From the NCBI RefSeq assembly GCF_937425535.1, contig NZ_OW485601.1, positions 2,711,501 through 2,775,500 of the forward strand: 64,000 nucleotides of DNA. The letters are read 5' to 3'. The stretch is from Rhodovastum atsumiense (GTDB taxonomy: Bacteria > Pseudomonadota > Alphaproteobacteria > Acetobacterales > Acetobacteraceae). The notes under the pieces are model-generated. The model did no database searches. It saw nothing but the letters and a program-made list of their open reading frames with translations, and was not told the origin of the DNA. The position numbers and the translations under genes are program-made. Below are positions 1 through 9,787 of the stretch, in pieces (within the stretch, counting starts at the first letter, position 1; each line of letters opens with the position of its first letter).

Positions 1-213
1 GCGGCCTCGCAGGAGCGGGGCTTCCTGGGGCTCGCGGTCACGCTGTCCGCCTCGGCGCTCGCTTTCCTCGCGGGATATTCCGTGGAGGCCGTCTTCCGCA
101 CCCTGGATGCGTTGATGAACCACGTCTTCCGGGTGAACGAGGTCGAGTCCGCGGGTGAGGCGCCCGTTCAGGTGAGTGCCGCTTCCACCGGGCTGCTGAA
201 AGGTTCCAGCTGA
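1..213 (+). CDS. C-terminal end of a membrane-associated protein (5' truncated)
   Basis: The first reading frame is open from the window edge to TGA at 211-213 and gives 70 residues. The piece has a hydrophobic stretch (GFLGLAVTLSASALAFLAGY) followed by an amphipathic segment and a short polar tail, as in the last membrane helix of an integral membrane protein. The family cannot be named from this fragment. It converges on the histidine kinase that ends at 230, leaving a 16-bp gap. The frame and codon use fit a real gene; the function is unknown. Confidence 0.6.
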   Translation, partial: AASQERGFLGLAVTLSASALAFLAGYSVEAVFRTLDALMNHVFRVNEVESAGEAPVQVSAASTGLLKGSS

Positions 214-229
214 TGGCGGCAGGCGGCGG

Positions 230-3200
230 TCAGGCCGCCACCCGCCGCAGCAGGTCCGCCTGCGCGTAGGGCTTCACCAGCACGTCGAACTCCGCCCCGG
301 CGCCGAGCAGCGCCAGCACGTCGGCGGCATAGCCCGAGGTCAGCACCACCCGCAGCCCGGGACGCAGCCGGCGCGCCTCGCGGGCGAGATCGACGCCGCT
401 GATGCCGCCTGGCATCACCACGTCCGAGACCAGCGCATCCAGCCGTTCCGTCGAGCGCAGCACGCCCAGTGCCTCGCCGCCGTTGCGGGCCGGGATCACG
501 CGATGCCCGGCATCGGCGAGCAGGACGCTGATGGATTCGAGCACGTCGGGATCGTCCTCCACCAGCAGGATGGTCGCTGAAGGTGGCCTGGCCGGGGAAT
601 CCTTGTCGCCCTCGGTTTCTTCGGGTGCGGCCGGGGCGCGCGGGAAGAACAGCGAGACGCTGGTGCCCTGGCCAGGGATGCTCACGATCGCCACCGCCCC
701 GCCGGATTGCCGCACGAAGCCGTGCACCTGCGCGAGCCCCAGCCCGGATCCCTTGCCGACTTCCTTCGTGGTGAAGAACGGCTCGAAGGCATGCGCGAGC
801 ACCTCGGAGGCCATGCCCTCGCCGGTATCGGACACCTCCACCCGCACGTAATCGCCCGGCGCGATATCTTCGAGCTTCCCCGCCTCGCGCGCGGTCAGCG
901 TTGTGTTGGTCATCGCCACGGTGAGGACGCCGCCCCGCGGCATGGCATCGCGTGCGTTCAGCACCAGGTTCAGCAGCGCCGATTCAAGCTGCGAGGGATC
1001 GATGCAGACCGGCCAGAGATCCGGTTGCGCGCGGGTCTCCAGCCGGATCGTCTCGCCGGCGGCGCGACGGAACAGGTCGCTCATCTCCGCCACCAGCCGG
1101 CTGGGCACCAGCCGCTCGGCATGCAGCGTCTGGCGGCGGGAGAAGGCCAGCAGTTGCGCGGTCAGCCGCGCCCCGCGCCCGATGGCGCGCCGGGCATTCT
1201 CCAGCAGGCGGGCGCCGCGCTCGATCTCGCCGCGGCGGATCACCGGCCGCGCCAGTTCGATATTGCCGGCCACCACCTGCAGCAGGTTGTTGAAGTCGTG
1301 CGCGATGCCGCCGGTGAGCTGTCCCACGGCCTCCAGCTTCTGCGCCTGTGCCAGCCGCTGTTCCAGCTCACGCCGGTCGGTGACGTCGCGGGCGCTGCCG
1401 ACCAGCCGGTCGGTGCCGGTCGCTGCGTCGGGCAGCGGCACCAGAACCAGTTCCAGCGTGCGCGGCTCGCCGTGCCATTCCGTTTCGGTTTCCTCGCGCA
1501 GCACGCGGGACTGCTCGATGCAGGCCGTGTAGCGTTCAACCATGTCCCGCGCGCGGGCGGGGCCGCTGACGTCCTCGACGGTGCGGCCGACGATCTCGGT
1601 CTCGGGCCGGTCGAGGAAGGCCGCGAAGGCCGGGTTGGCCGCCTCGTAGACGAAGCGGCCATCGGCGCGGCGGCATGCCACGAAGGCCATGTCGGGCGTG
1701 TTCTCGAAGACGGCCCGGAACAGCCGCTCGCTGGCGACCAACTGGGTGCTGCGCTCGGCCACGCGCGCTTCCAGCAGCGTTTCCGCTTCCCGCTGTTCGG
1801 TGATGTCGGTGTTGGTGCCGAACCAGCGCACGATTTCGCCGGCCTCGTTGCGGATGGGCAGCGCGCGGGAGAGGAACCAGCGATAGCGACCATCGCGTCC
1901 GCGCAGCAGGAAGGTATCCTGCCAGGGCTCGCCGGTCGCCCAGCAATGGGTGATGTGCCGGACGACGCGGTCGGCGTGATCGGGATGCAACCGGGTGCGC
2001 CAGCCCCAGCCCTGCATCGCCGGCTTCGTCGTGCCGGTGTATTCGTACCATCGGCGATTGTACCAGAAGACCCAGCCCGCCCCGTCGGCCATCCAGGCCA
2101 GTTGCGGAATCGATTCGGCGAGGGTGCGGAACTGCTCCTCGCTTTCGGCGAGCCTGGCCTCGGCGGCGCGCGCCTCGGTGACGTCGCGGAAGAACACCGT
2201 CACCCCATCGGGCGCGGGATAGGCATGCGCCTCGAAATGCCGCCCGAGCGGGGCGAAGGGGGCATCCGCATGCGCCGGCTCGCCACGCGCCATCGCCGCG
2301 GCGAAGGCAGCGTTGAAGGGGCCGCCGGCCAGCCCGGGAAAGACACCACGGATGTCCTGGCCGATCAGGTCGCGCCCCGCGGCGAGCTGCGCCGCGGCGC
2401 GCGCGTTGAGGTAGGTGAAGCGCCAGTCGCGATCCAGCGCGAACACGCTGTCGGTGGTGCTCTCGAGCGCATTGGCCAGCGCCCGCTCACGCCCCTGCAG
2501 GCGCTCGGCCATCACGTCGAAGGCAGCTCCCAGCCGTTCGAATTCCGAGCCTTGCGCGGAGAGCTCGGTGCGGGCCGAGAGATCGCCACGGGCCAGCCGC
2601 TCGACCGCGGCGAGCAGGCGCGCGGCCGGGCGCCGCACCAGGCGGTTCGCCACCAGCACCATCAGCGTCATGGCGAGCAGGGTGCTGAGCGCGATCAGTG
2701 CCAGGCCGCGCTGGTTCGCCTGGGTGAGGTCGCGGAAAGCCTCGTGCCGGCTCAGCCCGACCGTCACGCCCAGCCCGTCGGGGGCGTTCGTGGTCGGGGT
2801 GTAGGCGACGATGCGCCATTCGCCGTCCGGGCCGGGGCCTTCGGTCAGGCCGGCGCCACCCTGCTGATGCAGCGCCTGTACCGGACCGGTCGCTGGTCGG
2901 CCGACGAATTTCCCGACCTGCGGCCAGTCGGCGATCACCGTGCCGTTGCGGTCGAGCACGGTGGCGGCCGCACCCATGGGCAGGGGCAGGCGCTCCATCT
3001 GCCGTGCGAGCCAGTCGGGCCGGATACCCAGCGCGATCACGCCGACGATCCGGCCGGCCTCGTCGCGATAGGCCTGCGCGAGGTGGATGCTGCGCTGGCC
3101 GGTGCCGCGGCCGGCCGCCATCTCGCCGATCGCGAAGCCGCCCGTCCGCATGGCGTCGCGGAAATAGGCCCGGTCCGAGACGTCGGTGTCACGATCGGCG

Positions 3201-3625
3201 GCGTGGGTGGCGCAGACCACGCGTCCGTCCGGTCCGATGAAGGAGCCCGACTGGTAGTGGTCGAACCGTCCCAGCAGCGTGGTGAACCGCGCCTCGCAGG
3301 TGTCTCGTGGTTCGAGCAGGGTGGAGGGAAAGGTGCCGATCGCGGTCAGCAACTGGCGCGCGCTTTCGACGATGCGTCGTTGGTCGACCGCTACCAGGCT
3401 GGCGAGGCGCATCGCCTCGTCCCGCACCAGGCGTTCACGCACCTGCCGCGCTTCCCATTCGTTGAGCAACTGGAAGCCGAGCACGGGCAGCAGCGCAACG
3501 ACCGCGCAGAGCAGCAGACCACCGAGCAGGCTTCTGTTCAGGGTTCGCCGTCCTTTGTCCAGGTCCCGGCCGATGTCGAGCGGGCAACCCTCTCCGGCCA
3601 GGCTGACAACACCATTGTCACACAT
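230..3625 (-). CDS. Membrane-bound hybrid sensor histidine kinase (Cache-HAMP-PAS3-HisKA-HATPase-REC)
   Basis: About 1131 residues. A first membrane helix near residue 30-50 is followed by a roughly 250-residue extracytoplasmic Cache-like sensor, a second helix near 310-330, a HAMP segment and three PAS regions (roughly 380-480, 500-620 and 635-750). The H-box contains [15 protein letters not shown], and the ATPase domain has DTGEGM and GKGSGLGLAQV. A C-terminal receiver follows (LLVEDDPD, acceptor Asp in SDVVMPG, Lys in LVKPY). Autophosphorylation on His and transfer to its own receiver is the expected chemistry. No HPt domain or response regulator lies beside it. The ATG at 3625 is preferred; a TTG at 3646 is in frame. 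The ligand is unknown. Confidence 0.88.
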   Translation of the reverse strand: MCDNGVVSLAGEGCPLDIGRDLDKGRRTLNRSLLGGLLLCAVVALLPVLGFQLLNEWEARQVRERLVRDEAMRLASLVAVDQRRIVESARQLLTAIGTFPSTLLEPRDTCEARFTTLLGRFDHYQSGSFIGPDGRVVCATHAADRDTDVSDRAYFRDAMRTGGFAIGEMAAGRGTGQRSIHLAQAYRDEAGRIVGVIALGIRPDWLARQMERLPLPMGAAATVLDRNGTVIADWPQVGKFVGRPATGPVQALHQQGGAGLTEGPGPDGEWRIVAYTPTTNAPDGLGVTVGLSRHEAFRDLTQANQRGLALIALSTLLAMTLMVLVANRLVRRPAARLLAAVERLARGDLSARTELSAQGSEFERLGAAFDVMAERLQGRERALANALESTTDSVFALDRDWRFTYLNARAAAQLAAGRDLIGQDIRGVFPGLAGGPFNAAFAAAMARGEPAHADAPFAPLGRHFEAHAYPAPDGVTVFFRDVTEARAAEARLAESEEQFRTLAESIPQLAWMADGAGWVFWYNRRWYEYTGTTKPAMQGWGWRTRLHPDHADRVVRHITHCWATGEPWQDTFLLRGRDGRYRWFLSRALPIRNEAGEIVRWFGTNTDITEQREAETLLEARVAERSTQLVASERLFRAVFENTPDMAFVACRRADGRFVYEAANPAFAAFLDRPETEIVGRTVEDVSGPARARDMVERYTACIEQSRVLREETETEWHGEPRTLELVLVPLPDAATGTDRLVGSARDVTDRRELEQRLAQAQKLEAVGQLTGGIAHDFNNLLQVVAGNIELARPVIRRGEIERGARLLENARRAIGRGARLTAQLLAFSRRQTLHAERLVPSRLVAEMSDLFRRAAGETIRLETRAQPDLWPVCIDPSQLESALLNLVLNARDAMPRGGVLTVAMTNTTLTAREAGKLEDIAPGDYVRVEVSDTGEGMASEVLAHAFEPFFTTKEVGKGSGLGLAQVHGFVRQSGGAVAIVSIPGQGTSVSLFFPRAPAAPEETEGDKDSPARPPSATILLVEDDPDVLESISVLLADAGHRVIPARNGGEALGVLRSTERLDALVSDVVMPGGISGVDLAREARRLRPGLRVVLTSGYAADVLALLGAGAEFDVLVKPYAQADLLRRVAA

Positions 3626-4431
3626 GCCTGACACCTGTCGGGACAATCCTCCCCGCTGTGCCGCTACGTCACCGGCATAGCGAGCAAGCGGCAGCTCGGC
3701 CCGTCAATACGGGGCATCCGTGGGACTTTTCCTGCCACCGGTTGCATCCCGGCCTTCGCAGGTTCTTTCAACACTTTGTAAGGAAAGAGATTTTGCGCCT
3801 CATTTCGTTCCCTAACGGCGATGGCACGGGGATCTCGTTGCGATGCGCAGAGGACCGCACAACTGCGAGATCACGCGTCGTCGGCACGTGTTTGCACAGG
3901 ACACAAGCGGTCCGGGCGAGTTCCTGCGGCCCGGCTTTGCATCAATCGCCAAATCACGCAAAGATCATGTGACGGCCGCACGCGAAACAAAGCCAGCCGT
4001 TTCTGCACGCGAGGGATGTATCGGCGCAGCGATCAGATCCCGGGAATGGTCATCCCGATCATGTCGCCCCTATGGCCCCCCCATGTACCAGCACATGCAC
4101 CAGCGCATGTACCAGAATGCATGCCGGCGTATGGTTGGAACTTATTGGGGGCAGGGACCCCCATTTCTGATCTGCCAAGTCAGAATAGCGGAAGCGCGGC
4201 GACATGCCAGCCCCGCGATTGCTCTCCCACCGGTAGGGCGCGCTTGCCGGCGACCGCGTGCGCGGTGTATCGCCGGTCCAACGGCAGAAGCGGTCGCCGC
4301 GCGAGGCCTGGTCTGCGCGGGGGTCGGAACCGGACGGGGGATGAAGCTGATCCGGCAACCGACGAGATCATGCCGGCCGTGCAATCCTTCGTGATGACCT
4401 GATCGTGACGAAGTGCGGACGGCGGTATGCC
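3626..4431. other. Gene-poor intergenic region with a 12-bp tandem repeat and a hairpin
   Basis: About 800 bp without a convincing gene. The open frames here have arginine/proline-rich, shadow-like composition. The region holds three exact-period 12-bp repeats (4082-4117) and an inverted repeat with CCGGCGA and TCGCCGG arms (about 4247-4276). It separates a leftward kinase from a rightward aldolase, so promoters for both genes should lie here. No promoter stood out. Confidence 0.5.
4082..4117. repeat. 12-bp tandem repeat, three units (CATGTACCAGCA type)
   Basis: Three consecutive 12-bp units read CATGTACCAGCA, CATGCACCAGCG and CATGTACCAGAA, with no gap. They share the core GTACCAG (one base changed in unit 2) with the 12-bp tandem array at 18561-18620. 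The sequence lies outside convincing genes. Confidence 0.8.
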
Positions 4432-5484
4432 ATGATTGAAAACCAGCAACAATTTGCCAGCGATAATTATGCGGGGATCTGCCCGGAGGCCTGGGCCTCC
4501 ATGGCCGAGGCCAACCAGGGCCATGTCCCGGCCTATGGCGAGGACCCCTGGACGACGCGCGCCTCGGATGCTTTCCGCAGGCTGTTCGGCACGGCGTGCG
4601 AGGTTTTCTTCGTCTTCAACGGCACCGCCGCCAACTCGCTTGCCCTCGCCGCGCTGTGCCAGTCCTATCACAGCGTCATCTGTGCCGCGGTGGCCCATGT
4701 CGAGACCGATGAATGCGGCGCCCCGGAGTTCTTCTCCAACGGCTCCAAGCTGCTGGTCGCGCCGGGCGGGGGCAGCAAGCTGACGCCGGCGGCGATCCGC
4801 GCCATCGCCACCAGCCGCAGCGACATCCACTATCCCAAGCCACGGGTGGTGACGATCACCCAGCCCACGGAGACGGGCCAGGTCTACGATCTCGAGGAAC
4901 TGCGGGCTCTTTCGGCCACCTGCCGCGAGCTCGGCCTGCGCCTGCACATGGACGGGGCGCGCTTCGCCAATGCCTGCGCCAGCCTCGGCTGCAGCCCGGC
5001 GGAGATGACCTGGCAGGCCGGGGTCGAGGTGCTGTGCTTCGGCGGCACCAAGAACGGGCTGGCGGTGGGCGAGGCGATCCTGTTCTTCGACCCGGCGCTG
5101 GCCGAGGATTTCGACTATCGCTGCAAGCAGGCGGGCCAGCTCGCCTCGAAGATGCGGTTCCTGTCGGCGCCCTGGACCGGCATGCTGGACAGCGGCGCCT
5201 GGCTGCGCAACGGCGCGCACGCCAATGCCTGCGCGCGACGCCTGGCCGCGCAGATCGAGGACCTGCCGGGCGTGACGCTGATGTTCCCGGTGCAGGCCAA
5301 TGCGGTGTTCCTGCAGATGGCGCCTGCCGTGCAGGAGGCGCTGCGCGGACGCGGCTGGCGCTTCTACACCTTCATCGGCGGCGGCGCGCGCTTCATGTTC
5401 GCCTGGGATTCCCGCCCGGACCGTGTCGACGAACTGGCCCGTGACCTGCGCGAGATCGTCACCGGTGCTGCGGTTCCGCTCTAA
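4432..5484 (+). CDS. Low-specificity threonine aldolase / beta-eliminating lyase family
   Basis: A 350-residue PLP enzyme of fold type I that should cleave L-threonine or L-allo-threonine to glycine and acetaldehyde in the cytoplasm. The N-terminus begins FASDNYAG and GHVPAYGEDPWT, as in this family. FNGTAANSLAL forms the cofactor phosphate region, D174 lies in HMDGAR, and the probable Schiff-base lysine is K207 in FGGTKNG. The length is normal. The ATG at 4432 is chosen; a GTG at 4405 would add nine unconserved residues. It converges on the kinase at 5481 with a 4-bp overlap at the stop codons. Related beta-eliminating lyases cannot be excluded. Confidence 0.85.
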   Translation: MIENQQQFASDNYAGICPEAWASMAEANQGHVPAYGEDPWTTRASDAFRRLFGTACEVFFVFNGTAANSLALAALCQSYHSVICAAVAHVETDECGAPEFFSNGSKLLVAPGGGSKLTPAAIRAIATSRSDIHYPKPRVVTITQPTETGQVYDLEELRALSATCRELGLRLHMDGARFANACASLGCSPAEMTWQAGVEVLCFGGTKNGLAVGEAILFFDPALAEDFDYRCKQAGQLASKMRFLSAPWTGMLDSGAWLRNGAHANACARRLAAQIEDLPGVTLMFPVQANAVFLQMAPAVQEALRGRGWRFYTFIGGGARFMFAWDSRPDRVDELARDLREIVTGAAVPL

Positions 5485-8400
5485 CGCCCCCGGCTCTCCG
5501 CCCTGGCGAACAGCATCTCGATCCGGTCGGCGAGCTGGGCGATGGTGACGGGCTTGCGCAACAGCGAGAACGTTCCGCTCAGCGCGCCGCCCACGGCCAT
5601 CTGCGCTTCCTCGCCCATGTAGCCGGTCAGCAGGATCGCCTGCAGGCCAGGCCGGCAGGCTTCCGCCGCGCGGATGAGGGCGATGCCGCCCATGCCGGGC
5701 ATGGCGAGATCGCAGACCAGCACCTCGACGGTCTCTTCGGCTTCCAGCAACGCCAGGGCCTCGGCGCCGCTCTCGGCGGTCAGGACGTCGAACCCGGCGT
5801 CCTCCAGGCCGGCGGCCAGTGTTTCCCGCACCGTGTCCTCGTCATCGACGATCAGCACGCGCCGGACCGCTCCGGGGGGCGGGCGCGCGGACCGGGGCGT
5901 GGTGGCTTCGTGCAACCGCTCCGGCGCCGGCAGCCAGAGCGTGACGGTGGTGCCCCGCCCGGGCGCGCTGTCGACTGCCAGCGCGCCGCCTGATTGCTCG
6001 GCGAAGCCGCGGGCCATGGACAGGCCGAGCCCGGTGCCGTGCTCCTGGGCCTTGGTGGTGAAGAAAGGCTCGCAGGCGCGCGCCAGCGTCGCCCGGTCCA
6101 TCCCGGTCCCGGTATCGGTGGCGGAGAGGCGCACGTAGCGGCCGGGCTTGAGGCCCATTGGATGCAGCGGGCGGGGCGGGATCTGTTCCACCGCCGCGGC
6201 CAGGGTGAGCGTGCCGCCCTCGGGCATGGCGTCGCGGGCATTGGTGGCGAAATTGACCAGCACGGTCTCGAGCTGGCCGCGGTCGGCCAGCAGGGCCGGC
6301 AGGTCGGGGCCGATATCGACGCGCACGCTCACCGGGCTGCCGAGCGTATGGCTCAGCACGTCGCGCATTCCATCCAGCAGGGTGGCCGGCTCGATCGGCT
6401 CGGCCCGCAATTCGCCCCGGCGGGCGAAGGCGAGCAGCCGGCGGGTGATGGCGGCCCCGCGCTCGGCCGCGTTCAACACGGTGCGGGCGAAGCGCCGCAC
6501 GCTGGCCGGGTCCGCCACGCGGTGCTCGATCAGCCCGGCGCCGGCCTGCACTGCCTGCAGGACATTGTTGAAGTCATGCGCGATGCCGCCTGCGAGCTGG
6601 CCGAGCGCCTGCATCCGTTCGGCATGGGCGGCACGTGCCTGGGCTTCCTCCCGTGCCGCCACTTCGGTGCGCACCCGCTCTTCCAGGTGACGGTTCAGCT
6701 CCGCCAGTGCCGCCTCGGCCGCCCGCTGCTCGGTCACCTCGCGCGCGACGACGTTGATGCCGGTCACCTGCCCTGCCGCGTCGCGCAGCGGCAGCCAGTC
6801 CTCCATCCAGATGCGGCGCACGCCGGGGCGGGCCGGCGTCTCGCCGGTGATTTCGACGTTGAGCACCGGTTCGCCGCTGTCCAGCACCCGCCGGCCGAGT
6901 GCCTCGCCGGCCTCGGCCAGGTCGGGCAGGATCTCGCCGATGCGCCGGCCGATATGGGCCTCGGCCGGCGCGCCATTGATCTCGGCCAGATGGGCATTGA
7001 TGCGGACCCAGCGCAGGTCACGGTCAAGCACGCACAGCCCGACCGGCGCGGTGGCGTAGACCATCTGCAGCTCGTCGAGGGCGCGCCGTGCCGTCGCTTC
7101 GGCCCGGCGCTGCTCGCTGAGATCGACGATGAAGGCGGCGCACAGCCCCGACCCGCGGTCGATCAGGGCGAAGGAGACCAGCACCGGCACCCGGCTCCCG
7201 TCCGGCCGGATGTATTCCTTCTCGAAAGGGCGGCAGCGGCCATCCGGCGATGCCATGGCCTCGGCGATCGCCGCCCGGTCCGCCGCGCGGTACTCGGGCG
7301 CGGTCAGCGCATCCCAGCGGAGGGGTTCCGCCGACAGCGTGGCGTGGCTCAGCCCGACGATGCGCAGGAAGGCATCGTTGGCCTCGTGGATGCGCCCGTC
7401 GAGATCGGCGCGGGTAATGCCGACCGGGCTCGCGGCGAACAGGCCGCTCAGCTCCGCCTCGCGCATCGCCAGGGCGGTTCCGCGCTCGGTGACCTGCGCC
7501 GTCAGCCCGAGATTCAGCGCACCCAGCGCCGCCGTAGCGCGGCGGCGTTCGGCTTCGGCCACGGCGAGCGCCTGCGCGGTCACGGTGGCGACGTAGAGGA
7601 ACAACTGCAGCAGCACCGGCTGCAGCATCGGGGCGAGCGTAGGGACGGCGAAGGGACCATGGCCGGCCGCGCTGCCGCTGGCCGCGATCAGCGCGAGCAG
7701 GGCGCAGGCCAGCGCCGTTGCGCCCGCGCCGAGGCGCAGGGCGGGCCAGAGCAAAGGCGGCAGGGCAAGAAACGCGATCGGCTGTCCTGGCGATACCGAG
7801 GTCCAGAAGACGCCCGCCGCGGCGGCCGTCACCAGCAGCAGGGCGGCCGCGCCTTCCCGGCCACGGGCCGACACGGCACGGGCTGCCGCCCTTCGCGGAT
7901 CCGCCCGGATGTCCCGCAGGATCGCCACCGAGGCAAGGGCGAGCGGGGCGGCCACGGCGACGCCGACCACGTCCGCCGCCCACCACACTTTCCAGACTCT
8001 GGCAAAGGCGGCCGGCCCTTCCATCAGGGTCATGTCCGTGGCGCCGATCGTGGCACCGAGGATCGGCGCGGTCAGGGCCGCCCCGCCGATGATCGCGACG
8101 GTTCGCAGCGAGCCCGGGCTGATGGCGGTGATGTTCCCGGTTCCCTCCGATGCCTCGCCGTGCCGCAGGACCCGTCGGACGAGCCATGCCCCGAACAGCG
8201 CTTCCAGGCCGTTGGCCAGGGCGAAGCCGAGCACGAGGCCGACCGGGCGGCCCAGCACCAGGGTATCGGAGACCAGGTTCGCCGCCGTTCCGGCGGCGAT
8301 GATCGCGGGCCAGCGGGATGGGGGGGCGAGCAACAGGGCGGCAAGATAGAGCCCCGCCGCGGGCCAGAAGGAGGCGACATGGGACAGCGGCAGGGTCAGG

Positions 8401-8507
8401 GCGTGTCCCAGCAGGGCGGCGCCGAGATACAGCAGGCCGAAGCACAGGATGATGCCGGCGGCCGGCCCGGTCCGGGGGGACGAAGGGGCAGCGTTGCTGA
8501 CGGCCAT
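5481..8507 (-). CDS. MASE1-PAS hybrid histidine kinase with receiver
   Basis: About 1008 residues. The first 300 form a MASE1-type integral membrane sensor with about eight helices (characteristic SHVASFWPAAGLYLAALLL). Two PAS regions follow, then an H-box [15 protein letters not shown], an ATPase domain (NFATNARDAMPEGG, DTGTGM, GTGLGLSMARGF) and a receiver (LIVDDEDTVRE, acceptor Asp in CDLAMPG, Lys in RKPV). The start at 8507 has a good upstream AGAGAGG; an earlier in-frame start at 8633 would add a proline/arginine-rich tail. It is an orphan hybrid kinase with no neighbouring regulator. The catalytic core resembles the other two hybrid kinases of the window. Confidence 0.88.
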   Translation of the reverse strand: MAVSNAAPSSPRTGPAAGIILCFGLLYLGAALLGHALTLPLSHVASFWPAAGLYLAALLLAPPSRWPAIIAAGTAANLVSDTLVLGRPVGLVLGFALANGLEALFGAWLVRRVLRHGEASEGTGNITAISPGSLRTVAIIGGAALTAPILGATIGATDMTLMEGPAAFARVWKVWWAADVVGVAVAAPLALASVAILRDIRADPRRAAARAVSARGREGAAALLLVTAAAAGVFWTSVSPGQPIAFLALPPLLWPALRLGAGATALACALLALIAASGSAAGHGPFAVPTLAPMLQPVLLQLFLYVATVTAQALAVAEAERRRATAALGALNLGLTAQVTERGTALAMREAELSGLFAASPVGITRADLDGRIHEANDAFLRIVGLSHATLSAEPLRWDALTAPEYRAADRAAIAEAMASPDGRCRPFEKEYIRPDGSRVPVLVSFALIDRGSGLCAAFIVDLSEQRRAEATARRALDELQMVYATAPVGLCVLDRDLRWVRINAHLAEINGAPAEAHIGRRIGEILPDLAEAGEALGRRVLDSGEPVLNVEITGETPARPGVRRIWMEDWLPLRDAAGQVTGINVVAREVTEQRAAEAALAELNRHLEERVRTEVAAREEAQARAAHAERMQALGQLAGGIAHDFNNVLQAVQAGAGLIEHRVADPASVRRFARTVLNAAERGAAITRRLLAFARRGELRAEPIEPATLLDGMRDVLSHTLGSPVSVRVDIGPDLPALLADRGQLETVLVNFATNARDAMPEGGTLTLAAAVEQIPPRPLHPMGLKPGRYVRLSATDTGTGMDRATLARACEPFFTTKAQEHGTGLGLSMARGFAEQSGGALAVDSAPGRGTTVTLWLPAPERLHEATTPRSARPPPGAVRRVLIVDDEDTVRETLAAGLEDAGFDVLTAESGAEALALLEAEETVEVLVCDLAMPGMGGIALIRAAEACRPGLQAILLTGYMGEEAQMAVGGALSGTFSLLRKPVTIAQLADRIEMLFARAESRGR

Positions 8508-8717
8508 GCGCACCTCTCTGGTCGTGGCCCTTGCGAGTATGCCATGCCGGGGCGGCACCCGCTGCGGCGCTCGGCCCGGCGCTGGCGGATCCCCTCCTCC
8601 TGCCCGGGCCGGATCGGCACGCGGGTCTGGCACACGATGATACTACTCCCCGCCTGCCGCCCATGACAGCGGCCCCTGGCCCTCCGCCTCATTTTCATGC
8701 CATCTCTTGCTGCCCGG

Positions 8718-9647
8718 TCAGCGGCCGACTTCAATGCGCAGCGCGTCCGCCACCGTTTCCATGGCCGGGGTGAGCACGCGGTTCCGCCGCCGGATCAACC
8801 CGAAGGGCAACAGCAGCCCGGGGACCGGGATCGGCAACGTCGCCATCAACCCCAGTTCGCCGTAAAACCGGATCAACGATCCGGGCAGCAGGGTGATCAT
8901 GTCGGAGTAATCCAGAAGCCCGACCGTGGTCAGCGTCGAGGAGGTCTCGACCAGGCTGCGGGGCAACGGCAGCCGCGCCTCACGGAACAACTGGTCGTGG
9001 ATCACGCGCAGGGGCGCGGGATGGGGCTGGGCGATCCATGTGTGGTCAACCAGATCGGCGAGCGACAGGTCGGGCCGCCCGCGCGCGGGATGCCTGGCGC
9101 CCACGGCGATCTCGATCTGCTCCTCCGCCGGGGTTTCGAATATCAGGTTGTCATCGCGGCGGTCCTGTGGGATGCGGGCGACGACGAGATCCAGCCGATC
9201 TTCTTCCAGGGCCCCGAGAAGATGGTCGCTCGTTTCTTCCACAACGGCAATGTTGACGCGGGGATGCTCGCGTTTCACCCGCGCCACGGCGCGGGCGATG
9301 ACGCCCCCGGTCTGCGATGACATCGAACCGATCCGCACGTTTCCCACCCCCCCGCTCCGCAACACGTCGAGCTCGTCGCGAAGCGCGCTGAGGTCGGTGA
9401 AGATCAGGCGGGCGAAGCGGATGGCAGCCTCCCCCAAGGCGTTGGGTTCAATTCCCCTGGGCGTCCTGACGAACAGTGTCTCGCCCAGCGTATCTTCCAG
9501 CTCGTGAAGGTTTTTCGTAATGGCGGGCTGGGTCAGGGACAGGGCATTGGCCGCAGCGCGCAGTGATTTCCGTTCGGACAGGGTGGCAAGGAGCCGCATA
9601 TGCCGCATGCTGAGGCGGCTTTCTATTTTAGAATACTGAGAAACCAT
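8718..9647 (-). CDS. LysR-family transcriptional regulator of the sugar-acid operon
   Basis: 309 residues. The N-terminal winged helix-turn-helix (about 14-73: LRAAANALSLTQPAITKNLHELE) is followed by a periplasmic-binding-protein-like effector domain. It is transcribed divergently from the fuconate dehydratase/UxaA/UxaB operon, with 140 bp between start codons. This is the standard arrangement for a LysR activator and its target. A palindrome with a T-N11-A core lies 19 bp upstream of its own start codon. It probably responds to an intermediate of the adjacent hexonate pathway; the effector identity is inference. Confidence 0.87.
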   Translation of the reverse strand: MVSQYSKIESRLSMRHMRLLATLSERKSLRAAANALSLTQPAITKNLHELEDTLGETLFVRTPRGIEPNALGEAAIRFARLIFTDLSALRDELDVLRSGGVGNVRIGSMSSQTGGVIARAVARVKREHPRVNIAVVEETSDHLLGALEEDRLDLVVARIPQDRRDDNLIFETPAEEQIEIAVGARHPARGRPDLSLADLVDHTWIAQPHPAPLRVIHDQLFREARLPLPRSLVETSSTLTTVGLLDYSDMITLLPGSLIRFYGELGLMATLPIPVPGLLLPFGLIRRRNRVLTPAMETVADALRIEVGR

Positions 9648-9665
9648 TTCAGCGATAACCTATAT

Positions 9666-9680
9666 TTATCACTGTAATAA
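9666..9680. promoter_or_regulatory. Candidate LysR operator (TTAT-N7-ATAA)
   Basis: The 15-bp palindrome TTATCACTGTAATAA contains the T-N11-A form typical of LysR-type boxes. It sits in an AT-rich patch in the divergent intergenic region, 19 bp upstream of the lysR start and about 107 bp upstream of the dehydratase start. Its position would allow autoregulation and activation of the operon. Confidence 0.5.
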
Positions 9681-9787
9681 TCTTAATTCAATTGGCTGAT
9701 GGCGGCAACGGCCCAAGGATGGGGCTCTAGACCGGTTCACCAACAATCGCCGGCGCCAGGAAAACGCATCGAGGAGCCCTTTTCGAC

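Noticed and set aside
707-3631. 974-residue open frame on the + strand
   Set aside because: It is antisense to the first hybrid kinase, with Arg/Gly/His-rich composition and no domain signature; the kinase on the other strand has complete motifs.
3821-3845. Sigma-54 promoter (TGGCACG ... TTGC)
   Set aside because: The GG and GC elements are too far apart for the strict -24/-12 spacing.
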